From: Straminergon stramineum
Taxonomy: Eukaryota > Streptophyta > Bryopsida > Hypnales > Calliergonaceae
Reading direction: 5' to 3'
Assembly: GCA_963920665.1 (NCBI GenBank)
Contig: OY987271.1
Location: forward strand, 5,149,350-5,213,349
Length of the DNA: 64,000 bases
Made by a program: the position numbers and the translations under genes. Under the pieces are notes generated by a model. That model was given only the letters and a program-made list of their open reading frames with translations, did no database searches and was not told the DNA's origin. Shown one piece after another: positions 1-12,200 of this stretch. How positions within the stretch are numbered: the stretch's first letter is position 1; each line of letters begins with the position of its first letter.

Positions 1-439
1 CCTTGTACCTAACGTTGATGTGGTATTCCTTGGTGAGAGACACAAGGGTGTGAGGGTGGTGGGGCTCGCCGTATGGCGAAGCTTTGAACCTCCTTGGGGT
101 AAAAAGTCCTAGCGGTGCGTTAAAACCACCTCATGGGAAAGTCATGAAGTCTCGTGGTCCATTTTTCCACAAGGTTTAGTTCCCCAAACGTGAGGGGGAC
201 GAACCAAGGTTTAGGTCCCAAAAAGAAACCATAGGAACTAAGGGTCAAGATTGGCGTAGGTGACAATTAGTGACAAGTAGAGTAGTGCCCCCTCCCAAGC
301 AAACCTAATAGCAAAACCATGACCTTTTCACCCTCCTTTTTTAGAGCCCGAGATAGGAAAGGAGAACATTCCAGCAACAATCTAGTAGTAGCCCAACAGT
401 AGTTCAATAGTCTAGCAGCAGCCTAGCCACACCTCCAAC

Positions 440-700
440 AACCGGGTAAGGTAGGAAGTCGGGCACTGTGGGTTCTAGTACTAGAGAGGGGCTCGGGATC
501 AATGCTATGGGTTCCGGATACGGGGAGGGGCGTTGTGGGTTCTGGGTACGGGGAGAGTTGTTGTGGGTTCCGGGTATTGGGGAGGGGCTCTGTGGGTTCC
601 GGCACTAAGGGTTTTGGTATTCGAAAGGGACTTTAGGGATCGGCGTTGCAGTAGGGGTTTTGGTACTGGGGAGGGGCTCCGGGGATCAAGGTGGGCTCTA
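440..700. repeat. G-rich minisatellite, copy A
   Basis: Degenerate short units built on GTGGGTTC-(C/T)GGGTA-GGGGAG are strung together. On the minus strand they read as proline-rich peptide, an artefact of the repeat. The 89-bp segment 582-670 is single here but is exactly doubled in copy C at 49,712-49,889. Confidence 0.75.
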
Positions 701-1117
701 GGGCTTCGACACAGGTTGGGCTCTGGTTAACACTAGAGGGGAGGAAGGGGTGGTGGATTTTAGGCTCTCCAAGACCGAAGGGCACCGGAAAAGTTGCCAT
801 CTAAAACTAGAAGGAAGAGGGAGGAAGGTCCATAACACAACACAACCAACTATGCGAAGCAAACCGTCAGGGCCGGGAATCGCACTTCCCGTCTCCCACA
901 AAACCTCACCACGATAGAGAGAAAAAAGGAGCAAGGATGGCATAAGGCAAAAAGAATGAGGAGAAATGAGAAAGGGAGGGACCATTTGAAGGTGAAGAGT
1001 AGAAGTGGATAGGATAGGAAGGAAAATCTCCAAGACTTACTTAGGCCATTAGATTAGAAGTAGATAATCACCCTAAGATTAAGTGTGAGACGTAAGTATA
1101 GGACGTAGGAGCTATGA

Positions 1118-1201
1118 TGTGAGAAGTAGGATGTAAGAAGTGGGATGTGAGAAGTAGGAGGTAAGACGTGGGGTGTGAGAAGTAGGACGTAAGAAGTAGC
1201 C
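1118..1201. repeat. 28-bp tandem repeat, three units (copy A)
   Basis: Three units begin at 1118, 1146 and 1174, each opening TGTGAGAAGTAGGA. Copy C has only two (50,337 and 50,365), so copy number has changed since the A/C duplication. Confidence 0.8.
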
Positions 1202-1261
1202 CAACGTGGAGGGAGGTATGACCCGTACCTAAATTTAGCTTGGTAGGTGGGCCGCCTCAGA

Positions 1262-1302
1262 GTGGTGGTGGGTGGGTGGGTGGGTGGGGTGGGGTGGGGG
1301 GG
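1262..1302 (+). repeat. G-run block with quadruplex potential
   Basis: Many consecutive GGTGG and GGGTGGG runs occur, ending in a run of seven or more G. The pattern satisfies a generic four-G3-run rule. Copy C keeps only a short G run at about 50,455-50,462. Confidence 0.6.
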
Positions 1303-1960
1303 AAGAAAAGAGGGGAGGTGGAAAGAAATAGGAGAAGAAGCTTGGCAACTAAATCCTTGTACCCATTTATTTTATGATTAGAACGGTGGTTTGTTGTCTC
1401 ACAGCATGGGAGTTCATGGCGGAGGAGGTGGAGCTCCCGGGTGGCACGATCAACGACTCAAGTTCCGAGGTATGAGCGGAAAACCTTCCAACCTTTCCCT
1501 AGGGCTTCGACTAGAGTTTAGGGCGCCTGAGCCGAGGCCTACCCCTAAGTCAGACCCTCAAGACCGTAGGTCAGGTCATTTCCAGGGGCATAAGCTCAGA
1601 GAAGAAGGTCGTGGCTTTCCGAAACCCTAAGGCACGCCCAAATCGGACAAAAATTGAGCAAGTGATGGCCAAATGAAGTTTCGGATCAAGTTGGATGAAG
1701 AATAGCTAGACTCTAGTTTAGACAGGGAGATAAACACACTAAAAAGAGGCTCCCACCTAGGGTCCAGGGATGAAAGAAAAAACCAATTCTGAGTTGTAGG
1801 CTAGGAGAAATTAGCGGATGAAGTTTGGGTAAGGCTTGGATGAAAATTCAGTAGAAATCCCCGATCAAGGTCCAATTCCAAATCTGGGTAGGGGAAATCC
1901 TTTTAAACCATCTCCCAAAATTGCGGATCTTTCTGAATTAGGGAGCTAGGTATAATAGAC

Positions 1961-2001
1961 GGATGAAGTTTGAGGAACTGAGTAGCGATCAAACTTCATC
2001 C
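1961..2001. repeat. Short inverted repeat (13-bp perfect arms), copy A
   Basis: GGATGAAGTTTGA at 1961-1973 is the exact reverse complement of 1989-2001, with a 15-base loop. Copy C keeps both arms (51,121-51,133 and 51,149-51,161) while the loop differs. The arm word recurs in partial form nearby (about 1670 and 1817). Confidence 0.75.
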
Positions 2002-3732
2002 AACCATAACTTTGGCTAGAAAGGTTGGATAAGGTCGAGTCTTATATTTTTAGAAATGGCACGAGATGTAATAGAGGGTTCTTAGGATAGTTCTACCGTG
2101 GGTTGGGTCCCACCTAAATCATCCAGCAGGCCCTCTATTCAGTCGGCCTAAGACAACGGAAGTAGTCTGAGCGTATCTTGCAATTGGGGGTCACTTAGGC
2201 ACTTAGTATAAAGATCCATTCCTTGGAAGGCACAGTGGACCACACTTAGGCACCTGAAAGTAGGAGGCACTTAGTCAAACACTCAAACCTAGAACCTAGT
2301 TGTGTTCACGAATTACCAAGGGTGGGTAATTTTGTGCTCACAATAGGTTGTTTATTCAAACATTAAAACCATTGGGCTTGGCATTTTTCAATCCCAAGAC
2401 AAAATCCTTAACAATTCAATATTTTGAATCGTTCTCTACTTCTTTGCACTTACTATTTATTTCCTATATGTTGCATGATTCCAAATGCTCTGAAACTCTT
2501 CAAGAATGTAGCCAACTTTCCTTAACCCCTCACTACCCAATCAACCATATATGGTCGATCTGAAATTTTAGGCCAATTTTTGTGGGGGCAGTTGAATTCC
2601 TATGACCATCTAAAGATTTTTTCGGTCAATTTTGAGGGTTAACTATGGAAAACTTTCATTTTTCATTGAGAAAAGTACGTATTCAATTATTGAGAGGTCT
2701 TCAAAGGCATATGCGTACTAAAAGTGTAGTATAAAGCTTGCTCATTTTACTTCATTTCCCGGCATTATGCAAAACTTGGCAATTTCATTTGATTTGAAAT
2801 CTAAGAAATTGTACTTATCCATTTGCTTTCAAAATGGTCCCAATGCAAAGTTGAAAGTCTTTTCATCATTTTCACCATTGAAAATTTCAACATGCAAGTG
2901 TTTATTTGAAGCTATTTGCAAGTTCTACTTAGAAACAAAAATTACATTTCAACCATTGCTAGGTGGATTGTGTAATGAGTTTGATGTCTTTTCGTGTGAA
3001 ATGAAGTTTTTTGGAAGTGCATTTTAGTGTGCTAACAGTCTTTGAAGTTGGTCATGTTACCTCCAATTCCAAAAAACATATATATGCAAATTTTTGAAAC
3101 ATTGTGGACAAAGACAACGTACTAAAAGTACAAAATGTATATTTCCCTTTGAATAATCTCACAATTCCTAGGAAATTTTGCACTCAAAATTGGTGTGCCT
3201 ACTTATCAACAAGCTCTATTAACATCTATATAGTTAGATTTGTAAAAAAACACAATTTGCGTCATTGAGGATGACTACAAGCCAATGCTCTTTTTTCATA
3301 GTCAAAACACACTTGAAAAGGCTTGGGAATTTAGGGGTGAAAGAATGAATTCCAAGAGTAACCACCATTTTGGAAATTTCTTTCATACAAATGGGGCCTT
3401 GAGAAGTGCAACTGCCCGTTTTTTCACAAGGTCAAAAAAGGGATTTCTGTCCATTCAAACGGTAATATCTTACAATCGACACGGTAGAAATTTCTAGAAA
3501 AATTTCCACAACTCCTCTAATCAGCGTACTACAAGATCTTACAGTTACATGTGTTCAAAGATGTTTTTTTTCCAAAATTCGGTACTTGTAATAGAAATGA
3601 CACTTTGGGAGCATTTTTGGAGAAAACATAGTCTAAAACGTTGAGGGGTTAATTCGATTACAAGTACAATATTATCACTTTTTTAGTACAATTTGTTGGA
3701 ATGGATTTGAAATGAGGTTCTCTTAAGCTTAG

Positions 3733-3926
3733 GAGATGTTCTAGATCAAATCGACGGCCGACAATTGCGGCGACTGCCCTTGGCATACAAGGTACCCATT
3801 ATTTCTACCATTGTGGGAGCTCTTGCAACTCTCCAAGCCGTGAAGGGTTTGAAAGAAAGCCCTATAGAGATGATGGCTTTGCAGGATTTCTTTGCCAAAG
3901 ATGTTGTCTTAGCTAGAGCCAATTAA
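3733..3926 (+). pseudogene. Possible terminal exon of an unrecognised gene, copy A
   Basis: An AG acceptor (TTAAGCTTAG) precedes an open frame that ends in TAA. It reads as a 62-residue tail with the stretches QLRRLPLAYKVPIIST, LKESPIEMMALQDFF and AKDVVLARAN. The protein-like composition stands out in AT-rich DNA. The same segment occurs four times: here, 15,838-16,030, 48,325-48,518 and 52,884-53,077. The two copies at 15.8 and 48.3 kb carry in-frame stops. I do not recognise the family, and no upstream exon could be joined. It may be a fragment of a duplicated gene or chance reading of a repeat. Confidence 0.35.
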
Positions 3927-5079
3927 GTAGTGTTACTACCATAATCCGTTTTGTTTTTTTAATTTAAAGATAAAAATGGATTACGATAATTTGCGTAGTC
4001 CAATTCTTTTGGGAAGTGCAGTGAGGTTTTGGAATGGAGCTCGTTTTCTACAGAATCTCATGTAGAATAAGCCACCCCATATGTTGCTCGTTATGCGAGA
4101 GCCAATTGGGGTAATGCAAATGGATCAATGTACCTGTTACTATTGTGCACCATCCCATTGATGGTTGAAGGATGTCAAATTTCAATCTCAAATATCAATG
4201 GAAGTGCCTTTTGCCTCGAGTGCTATCTTCTTTGGACTTTTCAATCACCAACCTTTTTCCATTCTATGTGTTGGGAATTGTTAATTTTGATGGCTTCTCA
4301 ATGGGCAAAGTGGGAGTTGGAAGGATTTTGTAGTCACGATCTCACCGAAGGTTTGCGATGTAAGCCATCTCTTCACTCCAATTTCCTCATCTCCTACATG
4401 TCTTTCCCTAACGCACGTAGTTTTTACAACAAAAAGACCCACCTCATTTATTTTGATGTTTGAACCAACCTACAATAGCAAGGACCGACGTGGACGCTTG
4501 TTTGGAAGTTCCAAGGAGAGTTTATCTACCTAGTTAGGAACTTTGAGTGCAATTAGTTTTTGTCTGGCATATGAGGATACATATCAACACTATCAATATC
4601 CAATAATTTGTAAATATAATAGAGCATTATGACACGTCTTTTTATACTCCATGCAAATATTCATATTGTTTACAAAGCCCTTAAGCTAAACTTCAAAATC
4701 AAAGTTTGGAATGATCACCTAGTTGGGGAAATACAAGGAATTGCTCATGGTAGTGCTTGATGAGGCCTGGTTCATACTAGCCTTGGCATTGGATGGAAGG
4801 CTCGCCCGATTGCCCTTAATTCGGCCTTTTATCTAGCCCTAGTTCAACACTCCGGCCCCAGTTAATGTAAAGTGTTCAGGCCCAATTTGTAGGCCCAATT
4901 TCCGATTCATTTGCTCATGGATATTTTTAATGCTCAATTAAAAAAAGTATAAAATGTGGAGTTTTTCCTTTTTCCCCTACTTTTTCTATTTCAAAAATGA
5001 AAGAGAAAGTCTTAAAAAAAACTTTTGAACCTTTTCCTTTTCCTTCCCATTCTTCCTATTTCTTGTACTTTTCAAAAGC

Positions 5080-6760
5080 ATATGAAAATGCAATGTAACT
5101 TCATTTATTATTCTATGTTTTTTAATTATGAGTTTAATCAATACACATTGAGTCTCTTTTCGTGTGGTCAAATAATGTTTTTCAAATGAAAAACAATGCA
5201 ACCACAATAAACCTTTACGCTCAAACAAATTGAACTTGGGAAATGACAAATGTAGCAAGTACAATTTTAGAGGAGTTCCTCAAGTACTTACTCCACACCT
5301 TCCTCCACATCGATCAAGCCTCTAATGATTCCATCCTTGCACCAATGATTGGGCAACATGTATAAAAAACAGAAATAGAAAAGTTATGCAATATGGAAAC
5401 ATTCACCCAGAGTAAAATCTATGGTCCAAATCTAAGAGATTGACTCAAGCCAAGAATGGACCCTTCTTTGAATGCCTACAAACTGATAAATCCTAGCAAA
5501 GGTTTGACATTGCAAGTTCAAGAACTGGTTATTGGCATACCTGTAATAACCTACCTGCATTCAACCCAAAATTGAGGCACTATAAAAATGAAGGAGCTCA
5601 ATTAATGGAGTAACGAAATTCATCTGTAAAAATTACCTGAGGAACTAAATTAATCGTAAAAATTGATCAATTTAACTCAGGGCTGAATCAACTGTAAAAA
5701 TTGAGCTGAATAACTAGAAGTTAGTCGAACTGAACTAAATCATAGCTAAATGAAATGAGCCGAGGGCCAAACTCATGAACTGAATTGGAATGAACTGAAC
5801 TGAACTGGACTATGTTCAATGTTCTCGGAATTTCAGAACTCAACGAAATTACTGTCACTGTTCAGTTTATGAACGGCCAGATGTTTTGAAATTTCATTGA
5901 GGGCTGGAGCTCAAATCTGCTTTCCCAGTTTATCCCAAATGGCCAAATGTTTTGGACTTTAGGTGGGTACCGTCATTCTTTTTTAATATTGTGGCTATTC
6001 ACTACTATTCGACTAGTCAAATTTTCAATTACTCTTGTTGGCATGTGAAAGGTGGCTTCAACGCACCAAAGAACGTGACATGTGGATAGCCTATGTAAGA
6101 GTTAGGAAGGGTCACAATTTCAAATAATAACTTCCATTGATTCATGCTAGAGGTGTTCATGATCCAACGGAGGACCCCAATCCGGCCCTAGATGGGAATT
6201 CGCGCCACCCCAAGCCTCATCCCCATTACTCCCTTGGGGCCGAATGGTTTGGGGCCCACACTATGCCACTTGAGGGAACTGGTAGGATGAATTGTAGTCA
6301 CGGCCGGCCCCAAGTGCAAAGCCCTTGGGTTGGATTTGGAGAATTTGAGGGCCCCTATTGGTCCAAACTTGGAGAGTTCCAGCTAGCCTTCAATCCCGCT
6401 CCCAAGTAGAAACCGGCCTTGATGAAAACAAAATCCAATCCAATTGTCAGGGTATCATCATTCCCGATGATTGTGGAGGACATGCTTGTTGATCCACAAA
6501 CTCTCATCGCTTGACATTACATTTCAAATATATGTTCCATATAGAATTGCACAAAATTCTCTGCAATTAAATGTGGGGAACATTTAAGGTGACTCCATTC
6601 AAGTGGGTCTCTTGGCAAGGTCAAATGTTGACCAATGTCCACAATTCACTTTGAATTCGTGACAAATGTTGTAAGCTAGCACAAAATACGATGCTATCTG
6701 TGCATGCCTCGCTCTATTTCAAGTTCTAAGTTACTCAACCTGCAACAAAATACGTCCTAT
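5080..6760. other. ASR 3' flank, copy A, with quasi-periodic repeat
   Basis: This is intergenic sequence conserved in all three copies, with no supported gene. At 5,570-5,850 are loosely repeated words (AACTGTAAAAATTGA, GAACTAAAT, TGAACTGAACTGAACTGG). At about 6,137-6,520 is a GC-richer block rich in GGCCC and CCAA words. The open frame there is interrupted in A (stop at about 6,407) but longer in C, so it is not a maintained protein. Confidence 0.5.
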
Positions 6761-7431
6761 CTAATGACGATGCTGGCCATGATGGCGTCCGTGACGGTTG
6801 CCACCACCCAAATGGGATTCTTGCTTATGAATTTTGTTGGCTTCATGATGCTCATACAAAGCATACCCTCCCAGACCTAAAGCGGCAGCCTCTCCAGCTT
6901 GAGCTTCAACATGGTGTCGGTGTGCATGAGCAGGATCCACTTTCTCTTCATGCTTCTCATACTGGAATACAGAAAACATTGGGACATCAAAATGAGGGTC
7001 ACTCCTATACTTCTCATCGAATATTATACCAAGACAGAAACAGCTTGCATGCATTGGCGAGCTTCTCCAGAACTTGCAACAACACCGAATCACATGAACT
7101 TTGTTTGCATTTCCTAGTCTGTGACAACCCAATTGGGAGGTAGTTCCATGGAACTTACAGCAGCGAAAGCAACAGCCCCAAGAGCGCCCATCTCGGCACG
7201 GTGCTCATTTCGCCGATGCCGGTGCTCCTCGGCTTGCAGAGACTGCAACTCTTGACGAGGATAACCTCCATAGCCGCTGGGCTGTTGGTCCGGCATCACT
7301 TGTTGTCCGTAAGCTGGAGCGCCGTAGGAAGGACCTTGCTGTAACGGATCATAGTTATATGAAGGAGCGCCGTGACCGTAGGACGACGACTGGTGCCCAC
7401 GGTGGCCATGGCGCGCGTGACAAGGCGACAT
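6761..7431 (-). CDS. ASR (ABA/WDS-domain) protein, copy A, minus-strand partner
   Basis: Two exons (7431-7159 and 6961-6761) are separated by a 197-bp GTAAG...CAG intron and encode 157 residues. Residues 1-62 are low complexity, rich in Tyr, Gly, Gln and Pro (SYNYDPLQQ, YGQQV, SGYGGYP). Exon 1 ends with AEEHRHRRNEH and GALGAVAFAA. Exon 2 carries the ABA/WDS signature YEKHEEKVDPAHAHRHHVEAQ (split as YEKHEEKVDP and AHAHRHHVEAQ), then GLGGYALYEHHEA and a His-rich tail. Known ASR proteins are small, mostly disordered, zinc-binding, stress- and ABA-induced, and act in nucleus and cytosol as chaperones or DNA binders. ATG 7431 is chosen because it aligns with the MSRH start of the paralogues. It pairs head to head with the gene at 8498. 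The Tyr/Gly/Gln N-terminus replaces the usual His/Lys-rich start of angiosperm ASRs. Confidence 0.88.
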
Positions 7432-8497
7432 AATCACTTTCTGTCCAATCCTCAAGACACTTCGAATCTGTTTCAAAAACCCAAACTCACTCTCGCAGCT
7501 ATTCGAAACTACTCACGCCAGAAACGAGTGTATTCAATTCAAGACGACGGTACTCTCTCACTATTCAGTTCAAGACGTAGTACTCTCGCAACTCAAGACT
7601 AGCTAGTGCACTCTGATTGCCCTCAATTCTGATGAATCCGGTGAGAACGTTAAACCCCAAATGCTGGTGGAGTGAGCTAGGCTGCCGGAACCACTATATA
7701 TGAAACTATTCGTGTGGACAAGCACCGACCTCGTGTGGCGTGAACCAGCGTTACCTGGGAAACTAAACCGGCTTGAGAGCGAGTGAAGGTTTGGGAAGTT
7801 CACACGGCAACCAATTGTACCGAAAATGGAGTTGTGAGACTGCGGGAGACTGGAGATTCTTCGGAGAATGCTCTGGGTTTGGACTTGGTAGTGTCCCCTT
7901 CTTTACAAGGAATCTTCTGTTCATTTGTGAACCAATCAGAAAAGAATGCCCAAAAAATCTAACCAGCCGGCGGCGGAACGCTGGCTGGCTTCCCCGACGC
8001 CGAACGTTCCTTTCCCGTGGACGCGCAGCCGCGGTCGATGGACGCACGGGGCCGCGGCTGTTTCGGGAACTGAAACTTTCTCAGAAGAGCCTCCCCTTGT
8101 CCAATCAACGTCATCGATCTCCGCAGATAATTATCCAGTCTTTCGTGGTCGCCACCATAATCACCGTGTTCTCATCCCTGCGCCAGGGCACTCACAAGTC
8201 GCTTGAATTCAAATCCAACGCTGCTTCTCGAGGTGCCTGTGAGCTCGATACGGGCTCACATTGTTGATATAAATCAAGAGTCATGTATCTTACTCACACC
8301 AGGGTTGTCGATTGCGTGTTTGCGATCAGTTTCAGTTTGAGGTTTCAGGTTTGGGGATTCGATCCAGCTAGTCTGCTTGTGAATATTTGCAGGAAATTCA
8401 GGAGAGAATTTTGTGTTTTTAGTGAATAGTTTTCAAAGTGTGGAAGTAGGTTTGGGTGTTGAGGATTGGAAGACCTGAGCAGTAGTACGTGGTTAAT
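7432..8497. promoter_or_regulatory. Shared bidirectional promoter of ASR pair, copy A
   Basis: It lies between two divergent ASR start codons 1,066 bp apart. A TATA-like element for the minus gene reads CTATATATGA on the plus strand (7694-7703), about 265 bp from its ATG. GATATAAAT (8266-8274) lies about 230 bp before the plus ATG. Between them are CCAAT boxes (7932-7936, 8101-8105), a CRE/as-1-like ACGTCAT (8108-8114) and GC-rich CCGCGG/GCCGGC clusters. An ABRE-like TACGTGG sits at 8486-8492, 5 bp before the plus ATG, so in the leader. Small ORFs here are shadows. Regulation by ABA is an inference from the family and these motifs. Confidence 0.6.
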
Positions 8498-9213
8498 ATG
8501 TCGCGTCATCAGCGTCACGGGCGCATTGGTAGAAACCGGTCATCGTCGTCTGGTGACAGCGCTCCAGCATACAGCTATGATCCATTACAGCAAACCCCGG
8601 CTGCTCCACATGGGCAAACGGGGAATCCTGTGTATGGACAGCCATCTTCACATGGTGGGTATGGACAACAAGTGATGCCATACCAGCAGCCGAGCGGCTA
8701 TGGGGTCTATCCTGGTCAAGAGTTGCAGTATCTGCAGGCAGAGGAGCACCGGCATCGACAGAACGAGCACCGCGCGGAGATGGGCGCTCTTGGGGCTGTT
8801 GCTTTTGCTGCTGTAAGTTCCTGCAAACTTTATCTCAATCTACTTGTACTCTTTTTGGAAATGCAAATAAAAATTCAATTCGTGTGATTATCTGTTGTTG
8901 CAAGTTTTGGAGATCGAAAGTTGCTAAATATGCAAGTGGTTTCTGTCTTGGTATGATATTCGACGAGAAGCATCTGAGTGACCGTAATTCTGATGTCCAA
9001 ATGTTTTCTGTATAATTCCAGTACGAGAAGCATGAAGAGAAAGTGGATCCTGCTTATGCACATCGACACCAGGTTGAAGCTCAAGCTGCAGAGGCTGCAA
9101 CTCTAGGTCTGGGAGGGTATGCTTTATACGAGCAACACGAAGCAAGCACAGTACACAAGCAAGATTCTGATCTGGGTGGTGTGAAACACCACGGACACCA
9201 TCACCGTCATTAG
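8498..9213 (+). CDS. ASR (ABA/WDS-domain) protein, copy A, plus-strand partner
   Basis: Exons 8498-8812 and 9022-9213 are joined across a 209-bp intron (GTAAGT...TTCCAG) and encode 168 residues. The N-terminal ~75 residues are Tyr/Gly/Gln/Pro/Ser-rich (APAYSYDPLQQ, GGYGQQVMPYQQ, SGYGVYPGQELQ). Then come AEEHRHRQNEH and GALGAVAFAA at the end of exon 1. Exon 2 begins YEKHEEKVDPAYAHRHQVEAQ (split as YEKHEEKVDP and AYAHRHQVEAQ), has GLGGYALYEQHEA, and ends in a His cluster HHGHHHRH. The family core is normally P-x-HAHRH; this copy has Tyr for the first His, while copy C keeps His. Its role is as for other ASRs: small stress-related disordered protein, metal binding through His. Start chosen by alignment of MSRHQ in all three copies. 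Confidence 0.88.
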
Positions 9214-12200
9214 AGATGGAAGACACTCTCTTTGTTTAGTACGGAGCTAGCACCCTGACGAAGAATTTCAAGCAGTACCAGTTGGGTGTTTGTTGAGGGA
9301 GTTAGTAAATTTCTGCCTTCCAATTGATTCTTTTCTCTGAAAGTTGCAATGTTGTCATCTTGCCATCTACATGGCCATGCTAACAGAATAGACATGAACG
9401 ATTTCACCTTTCCTGTTCCCCAAGCACGCAGAAAAACTGCACAATTTTCTGTTTTCTACACAGTGGCTGAAATTATAGTGTCTTCGAGCTTAATCCATGT
9501 CCATACTCTGGAGTTTGGCTTGCACGGTAAGCCGCTCATGCACATGACCTGTTGAGTAGAATGAACTTCTAGGTTTGGGTCCCTGCAGCTTCAAATGAAA
9601 GCTCCCTGTGGGAATTGAAACCATTGTTGTTTGCATGAGGATTCCAGAAACATTCGGCAGTTCTTTCTTTCTTTTTTAATTAATTGAAAACGAACCTGCT
9701 CTCCGAGTGAGGTACTTTCAGTCGATTAGGACGTTTTCACGTAAATCCGAACTTGTTCCGAAGTAACTCTCGTGGCGGAGCTTTCTGGTGCTGTGAGCAA
9801 GTGGCCACCGGCCTGACAAAGGGCATGCATCTACATTCTAAAATGATCACACTGAGCACATTTGAATCATTTGCTAACGCTCATTGCCGAAGGCGGCCTG
9901 AACAAGTTCGAAAATAGCATTGCTTTTGAAGTGTTATAGATCTGAATGTGAGTGAGCTATAGAGATTTCAACCGAACAGTCTTGTAGTGTACATGTTGTG
10001 GATGACAAGAATCAAGTTTGTAGTCATTTGGTCACATACATTGCAAGATTATAATGTTTCCGTGTTGAAAAAGGATGCTGAAATTTTCCTAGAAACACAT
10101 TCAGAGGTGAAATTTGATTTCCAAACCGACTCAAATGGAAAAACTTTAAACTAGAAAGTGATTCAAAATCAATATACAAACACATTGGTAAAAAAAAAGT
10201 ATCATTCAATTGACTCATTTACAAAATGGCTTTGAAATGTCAAAAAAACTCATGAAAAGTTGCAAAAAATGCATCAAAACCTAAACCTCCTTCTACTAAA
10301 ATGCATCAAAACCTAAACCTCCTTCTACTAAAATGCTTCTCAATCCCTCATAACTTCTTGGATTGATATGAAATTTTAGCCACACAATCTACACTAGTAT
10401 GTGCAACTTTTAAAAAACACTTTATTGGTAACAAACATTGTATGAAGAAGAAACTAGTTTCCAAAGTTCAACATAATCCCAAAGTGTCTAGATTTTGAAC
10501 TTTGAATTGCTCCCCAAAATTCAAAACAACCTGGATTGACATGGAAATACAAACTAGACTTCAAGAGGACGGTAACCCAACAAATTTTTATTGAAAACGA
10601 ACATTCGACGAAGGAGATACAAGCCCCCCTATTCGTAGCCATTGAATGCAATTTGATGAACTCAAATTGAACTTAGTGACCTTTGATTGGCTTTCAAAAA
10701 CTCAAAACATCTTGGATTGATTTGAAAAGTTTACCACACAAACTTGAAGAGAGACCCCAAATTTTCCAACAAGTTTTATTGAATTGCAACATCATATGCA
10801 AAAGTTAAAGCACTTTGAATTGGACTTGAAATTAAGTGAAGACACTTTAATTTCCACGATGAGGGGTTAAACCCCTTTTGGTTCTACAACCCTCTATCTT
10901 AAGCCTAGAAGACCAAAGCTTGTTACTCACTCCCTCTCAAAATGATCTTGTAGTTCCCTGTCATTTCATTGCCATAAACTTAATAGTGCACTTTGAAAAG
11001 AAATTCCAAACTCTAAGTTTCAAGACAATAGGAATGCACTAAAATTCAACTTACAACTCAAAAAAAGTTGAAAGGAAGTTATTTCTAGCAAAAATTCCTA
11101 ATCATTTTGTCCAAGCAAAAGATCTTTGGGACGAAAGAAATACCATTTGATCTATCTCACTTGAGTTTTCTTTGTGCTCTTCATTTTCATGTCTTCAAGC
11201 TATTGGATAGAGAAAATAATGTCTCAAAGTGACACCATTGCCTATTTGTCAACTTCTATGATTTTTGGACTTTTGTTGTGATTCAAATTATTGCATTTTC
11301 TTAATAAACTTAGTCCATATATCAGTATCCATATCTTCTTGAAGAAAACATTGTAGCTTCTTCTAAGGTTTCATTCTTCATCATCTCATAACATTTCACT
11401 TGGCATGTCACACACCATCAACAACAACAAACGGATTATGTTTGTAATTACTAGAGCAATATTTTATATCCATATTTGAAGTATTTAGATAACTCCACCA
11501 AGACAATGCATCTTTTGCATCGGTGATTCCAAAAAAAGTGAAAGATAAAAATCAAGCTTTTTTCAATAAATAAAACTTGGACCTTGTTTGCATTGATGAA
11601 TTTGAAATTTGAAAATCAATTTGACTACATTGAATATTGAAAAACATTCATTGGTATTCTTCATCTATTTTTGAGATTTTCTTTTTCAAAACACTACATT
11701 TCAATGCAATCATTCCATTGGTCCAAACACTCCACTATAGCTTGAAAGCACCCATTTTGCAATCTTCGTTTGAACTTCACCAATGAAATTGGATGTTTTC
11801 TATAAGTGAATTTCTTCAAATTTATTGGTGATGATTTCAAAGTATCATGTTTTTTGAAGAAAAGGTGAAATTCATATCTAGTTCACATCGAATTCAAAAT
11901 TAGCTCAAGGGATCTGAAAATTTCTCCATAAGTGTATATTACAGTGAAGAATATTATAGTGTGACCCAAATCTCTGTCCTCAACTACAAATAGGGAATCA
12001 ATAGACCAAGGTAATAGGTCCAATGTTCAATATTCAGTAAAATTTTCCATTTTAGAAATGTAAGGAAAAAAATTCAAATTCGAGTGGACTTTAGACTCCA
12101 TGAGATTTATTTCCTTAGTTTCATGGCACATAAATTCTCCCAATATCATATACATCTCTTCAATTTAAATTCAAGAGCAAGGAGGTAGGAGTTGCCAAAA

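Larger units (their letters stand above)
1..5080. other. M1 module of copy A, no convincing gene
   Basis: This tract holds GC- and purine-rich minisatellites (440-700, 1118-1201), a G-run block (1262-1302) and a hairpin (1961-2001), then AT-rich DNA with short ORFs. Those ORFs (for example 2348-2563 and 2767-3027) recur in copy C simply because the DNA is duplicated. No domain, splice pattern or codon signal supports them. The only coding-like piece is a possible terminal exon at 3733-3926. Confidence 0.6.

Noticed and set aside
1..5080. M1 considered as an LTR retrotransposon remnant
   Set aside because: No paired terminal repeats, primer-binding site, or gag/pol motifs could be seen.
6137..6409. 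90-codon ORF (MIHARGVHDPTEDP...) near ASR-A
   Set aside because: Stop position differs between A and C and the B copy is heavily changed; no family recognised.
7773..8267. 164-codon ORF between divergent ASR genes
   Set aside because: It lies in the shared promoter and leader; frame not kept in copy C (split there) or B.
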